Origin: Glycomyces algeriensis | GTDB lineage: Bacteria > Actinomycetota > Actinomycetes > Mycobacteriales > Micromonosporaceae | Assembly: GCF_027622855.1 (NCBI RefSeq) | Contig: NZ_JAPZVR010000003.1 | Coordinates: 335,148-399,147 of the forward strand | Reading direction: 5' to 3' | Length of the DNA: 64,000 nucleotides | Part shown: in pieces, positions 61,835-64,000 of the stretch | Layout: every line of letters starts with the position of its first letter | Numbering within the stretch: the first letter of the stretch is position 1 | Program-made: the position numbers and the translations under genes | The notes under the pieces: generated by a model | What the model saw: only the letters and a program-made list of their open reading frames with translations | What the model was told of the DNA's origin: nothing | Database searches by the model: none

Positions 61835-62925
61835 CAGGCGCCCGGCTGCTGCGGCTGGTACGACTCGCCCGGCCGGTACGGCTCCGCGGTCCGCGGCGCG
61901 GCGTCCTGGCGGGGGCTCACCGTGGGGGCGGGGACGGCCGCGAGGAGCTGGGCCACGAGCTGGTCGGTGACCACGCCGTCGGCCATGGCGTCGTACGAGA
62001 GGACGAGGCGGTGGCGCAGCACGTCCGGTGCGATGTCGTCGAGGTCCTGCGGCAGGGCGTAGTCGCGGCCGCGCAGGAGCGCGATGGCGCGGGTGGCGCG
62101 GATGAGGCCGAGGGAGGCGCGGGGGCTGGCCCCGTACTGGATGTGGCGGGCGATGCCGCCGAGTCCGGCCGCGGCGGGATTGCGGGTGGCCATGACGATG
62201 CGCACCGCGTAGTCGACGAGGGCGTTGTGGATGAACACGCCGTCGGAGGCCTGCTGGAGGCGCAGGAGGTCGTCGGTGTCGAGGATGCGCTCGGGCACGG
62301 GCGAGTCGACGCCCATGCGGAAGACGATCTCGCGCTCCTCGGCGTCCGTGGGGTAGCCGACGTTGACCTTGAAGAGGAAGCGGTCGCGCTGCGCCTCGGG
62401 CAGCGGGTAGACGCCTTCCTGCTCGATCGGGTTCTGGGTGGCCATGACCAGGAACGGCTTGGGCAGCACGTGGGTCTGGCCGCCGATGGAGATGCGGCCC
62501 TCGGCCATGACCTCGAGCATCGCGGACTGGACCTTCGCGGGGGCGCGGTTGATCTCGTCGGCGAGCACGAAGTTGGTGTAGACCGGACCGAGCTCGACGT
62601 CGAACGTCTCGCTGGACTGGCGGTAGATGCGGGTGCCCACGATGTCGGCGGGGACGAGGTCGGGCGTGAACTGGATGCGCTGGAAGTCCGCTCCCACGAC
62701 GCGGGCCATGGTCTCGACCGCGAGGGTCTTGGCGACCCCGGGCACGCCTTCGATGAGGCAGTGGCCGCGGGCCAGCAGCGCGGCGAACATGCGCTCGACG
62801 AGGGCGTCCTGGCCGACGATGACCTTCTTGATCTCGAACAGCGCCTTCTCGAGGAGGGCGGCGTTCTCCGCCGGGGTGGAGTTCCCGGCGGCGCGGTCTG
62901 AGCGGTCGGCCTCGGCTGAACCCAT
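61831..62925 (-). CDS. MoxR family AAA+ ATPase
   Basis: This 364-residue ATPase has Walker A IEGVPGVAKTLAVET near residue 60, the MoxR insert RIQFTPDLVPADIVGTRIYR, Walker B FVLADEINRAPAKVQSAML, sensor 1 MATQNPIEQEGVYPLPEAQ and the lid domain. The C-terminal tail is Pro/Gln-rich. It is the first gene of the operon with DUF58 and VWA proteins and probably remodels complexes together with them. Confidence 0.95.
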   Translation of the reverse strand: MGSAEADRSDRAAGNSTPAENAALLEKALFEIKKVIVGQDALVERMFAALLARGHCLIEGVPGVAKTLAVETMARVVGADFQRIQFTPDLVPADIVGTRIYRQSSETFDVELGPVYTNFVLADEINRAPAKVQSAMLEVMAEGRISIGGQTHVLPKPFLVMATQNPIEQEGVYPLPEAQRDRFLFKVNVGYPTDAEEREIVFRMGVDSPVPERILDTDDLLRLQQASDGVFIHNALVDYAVRIVMATRNPAAAGLGGIARHIQYGASPRASLGLIRATRAIALLRGRDYALPQDLDDIAPDVLRHRLVLSYDAMADGVVTDQLVAQLLAAVPAPTVSPRQDAAPRTAEPYRPGESYQPQQPGAW

Positions 62926-63227
62926 GTCGGCTCCTTCACGTGAGTGCGATCTGGTCCTGTCGATACTAATTCGCCCGTTCGAGGATGGCAGGGGGCCGCA
63001 CAGACTCGTCCGGCAGCCCGGCGAAGCTTGCGAGCCGGCACTGAGTACGGCTGCACCGCAATTTGTCGGGAACCCGACAGTTCGCGCCGAACCCCTTGCG
63101 GCGCAGGGGGTCTACACTGCCGCAACGCTGGAGCGGCAAACGGTAAGGCGGTATTTGCCCAGGAGCGTGACACGCCGCGCGTATTCAATCCGTTGCTGCG
63201 AAATGTCGGAGCGCTATGCTTTCACCA

Positions 63228-63264
63228 ACCCGCACGACTTCCCCCGTGGTCGTGCGGGTCTTTT
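63228..63264 (+). terminator. Intrinsic terminator in a leader region
   Basis: ACCCGCACGAC (63228-63238) pairs perfectly with GTCGTGCGGGT (63249-63259), followed by CTTTT. No gene is visible upstream on the plus strand (62926-63227), so the transcript that ends here may be a small RNA or an attenuated leader of the hydrolase gene at 63350. Confidence 0.65.
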
Positions 63265-63349
63265 GCTGCCCTCGTCCGCGGGCCGGGGGAACGCCGCGCG
63301 GGCTTTCCGGGGGAGGCGCACAGGCCCCGCCGGCACTAGAATTCCCCTC

Positions 63350-63913
63350 ATGCCCCGCCGCCGCCAGGCCCTGCTGCTCCCCGGACGCAACTACAGCGTG
63401 CAAGGGCCGCTGCTGATGTACACGCACGTGGCCCTGCAGTCCCGTGGCGCCCATACCTATCCGCTCGTGTGGCGCGGCGTCGACCGGCTCGCCGCCGACG
63501 AGCAGGCCATGATCGACGGCGTGTGCGAGCAGACCGAGGTCGTGCTCGACCGGGTGCACAACGACGACCCGCCGCTCCTGGTCGGCAAGTCCCTCGGCAC
63601 CGCCGCCGCGATCCTCGCCGCCCACCACGGGCTCCCCGCGATCTGGTTCACGCCGTTCCTCCAGCATTACCCGATCGTGCAGGCCCTGCGCCGCTCGACG
63701 GCGCCGTACCTGCTCGTGGGCGGCACCGCCGACCCGGCGTGGAACACCGCGCTGGCCCGCGAGCTGCCCGGGGAGGTCTGCGAGGTGCACGGGGCCGACC
63801 ACGGCATGTTCATCCGGGGCCGGCCGCTGGTCGAATCGGCGCACGCGATGGCCGACGTGATCGAGGCCGTGGAGGCGTTCATCGACACAGCGGTGTGGCC
63901 CCGCACCGGATGA
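63350..63913 (+). CDS. Alpha/beta hydrolase-fold protein
   Basis: The ATG at 63350 gives 187 residues. The small hydrolase pattern shows LLLPGRNYSVQGPLLMYTH, the nucleophile elbow LVGKSLGTAAAILAAHH with Ser in G-K-S-L-G, LLVGGTADPAWN with a likely acid Asp, and GADHGMFIRG with the catalytic His. The substrate is unknown. It is divergent from the moxR operon. Confidence 0.85.
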   Translation: MPRRRQALLLPGRNYSVQGPLLMYTHVALQSRGAHTYPLVWRGVDRLAADEQAMIDGVCEQTEVVLDRVHNDDPPLLVGKSLGTAAAILAAHHGLPAIWFTPFLQHYPIVQALRRSTAPYLLVGGTADPAWNTALARELPGEVCEVHGADHGMFIRGRPLVESAHAMADVIEAVEAFIDTAVWPRTG

Positions 63914-63975
63914 ATCTGTGCACATTTAACGGCTCGCAAGCTTCGCCGTTGCGGCACTTGGCGGACAATCGCGGT

Positions 63976-64000
63976 GTGACTCCAGATCCAGAAGCGCCCT
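63976..64000 (+). CDS. Possible start of a further gene, cut by the window end
   Basis: A GTG at 63976 opens a frame MTPDPEAP that runs off the end. There is no strong ribosome-binding site, so this is only a possibility. Confidence 0.2.

Overview
The window is very GC-rich and looks actinobacterial: GTG starts are common, substrate-binding and Tat/Sec exported proteins are frequent, and the fabG(mabA)-inhA-ferrochelatase order is the one known from mycobacteria and relatives. The mix of RICIN-decorated secreted glycosidases, a SARP regulator and an EccA-like ATPase would fit a soil or plant-associated filamentous genus; Glycomycetaceae is my guess from gene style only. The first ~90 bases are almost pure C and look like a contig end or artefact.

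Region by region. 0.1-2 kb: an ECF41-type sigma factor with a frameshifted carboxymuconolactone-decarboxylase gene, a DoxX gene and a good ECF41-type promoter. 2.1-7.1 kb: two Tat-exported arabinoxylan enzymes (GH62, GH43) that share almost identical RICIN modules. 7.1-21.3 kb: ordinary accessory genes (HxlR/aldo-keto reductase/FMN reductase, EccA-like ATPase, SDR, SnoaL-like, DUF4333 lipoprotein, EamA, GNAT, a decayed response regulator, a GT1 glycosyltransferase). 21.7-29.1 kb: a fructan-use locus, LacI - ABC importer - GH32-like enzyme in one minus-strand operon, followed by a separately promoted exported GH32 levanase with three tandem RICIN units; LacI-type operators and a GGTTAA repeat cluster link the two. 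29.4-33.5 kb: two more secreted glycosidases with a second RICIN type. Together, 2.3-33.5 kb is a hemicellulose/fructan degradation region.

33.5-36.3 kb is a decayed zone (VOC, HAD and other remnants). From 36.3 to 52.2 kb there is an apparent old integrated island: an intact tRNA-Leu(GAG) with its terminator and a frameshifted integrase at the right end, and a displaced tRNA-Leu 3' half plus terminator, in the same orientation, at the left end. It carries a NarL-type two-component system, a MarR regulator with an operator inside its own promoter, VOC and YdeI-like genes, several small membrane or secreted proteins, a large SARP-family regulator with a three-heptamer, 11-bp-period array in front of it, and many broken genes (SulP, SDR, IS5 transposase, HAD, LigD polymerase domain).

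52.3-64 kb is conserved chromosomal backbone: APH-fold kinase, C45 acyltransferase-like protein, TrmH-family methyltransferase, SPFH and NfeD proteins, ferrochelatase, InhA, FabG, and the VWA-DUF58-MoxR operon. A ~160 bp MITE-like element sits exactly in the CTAG that forms the stop codons of two convergent genes.
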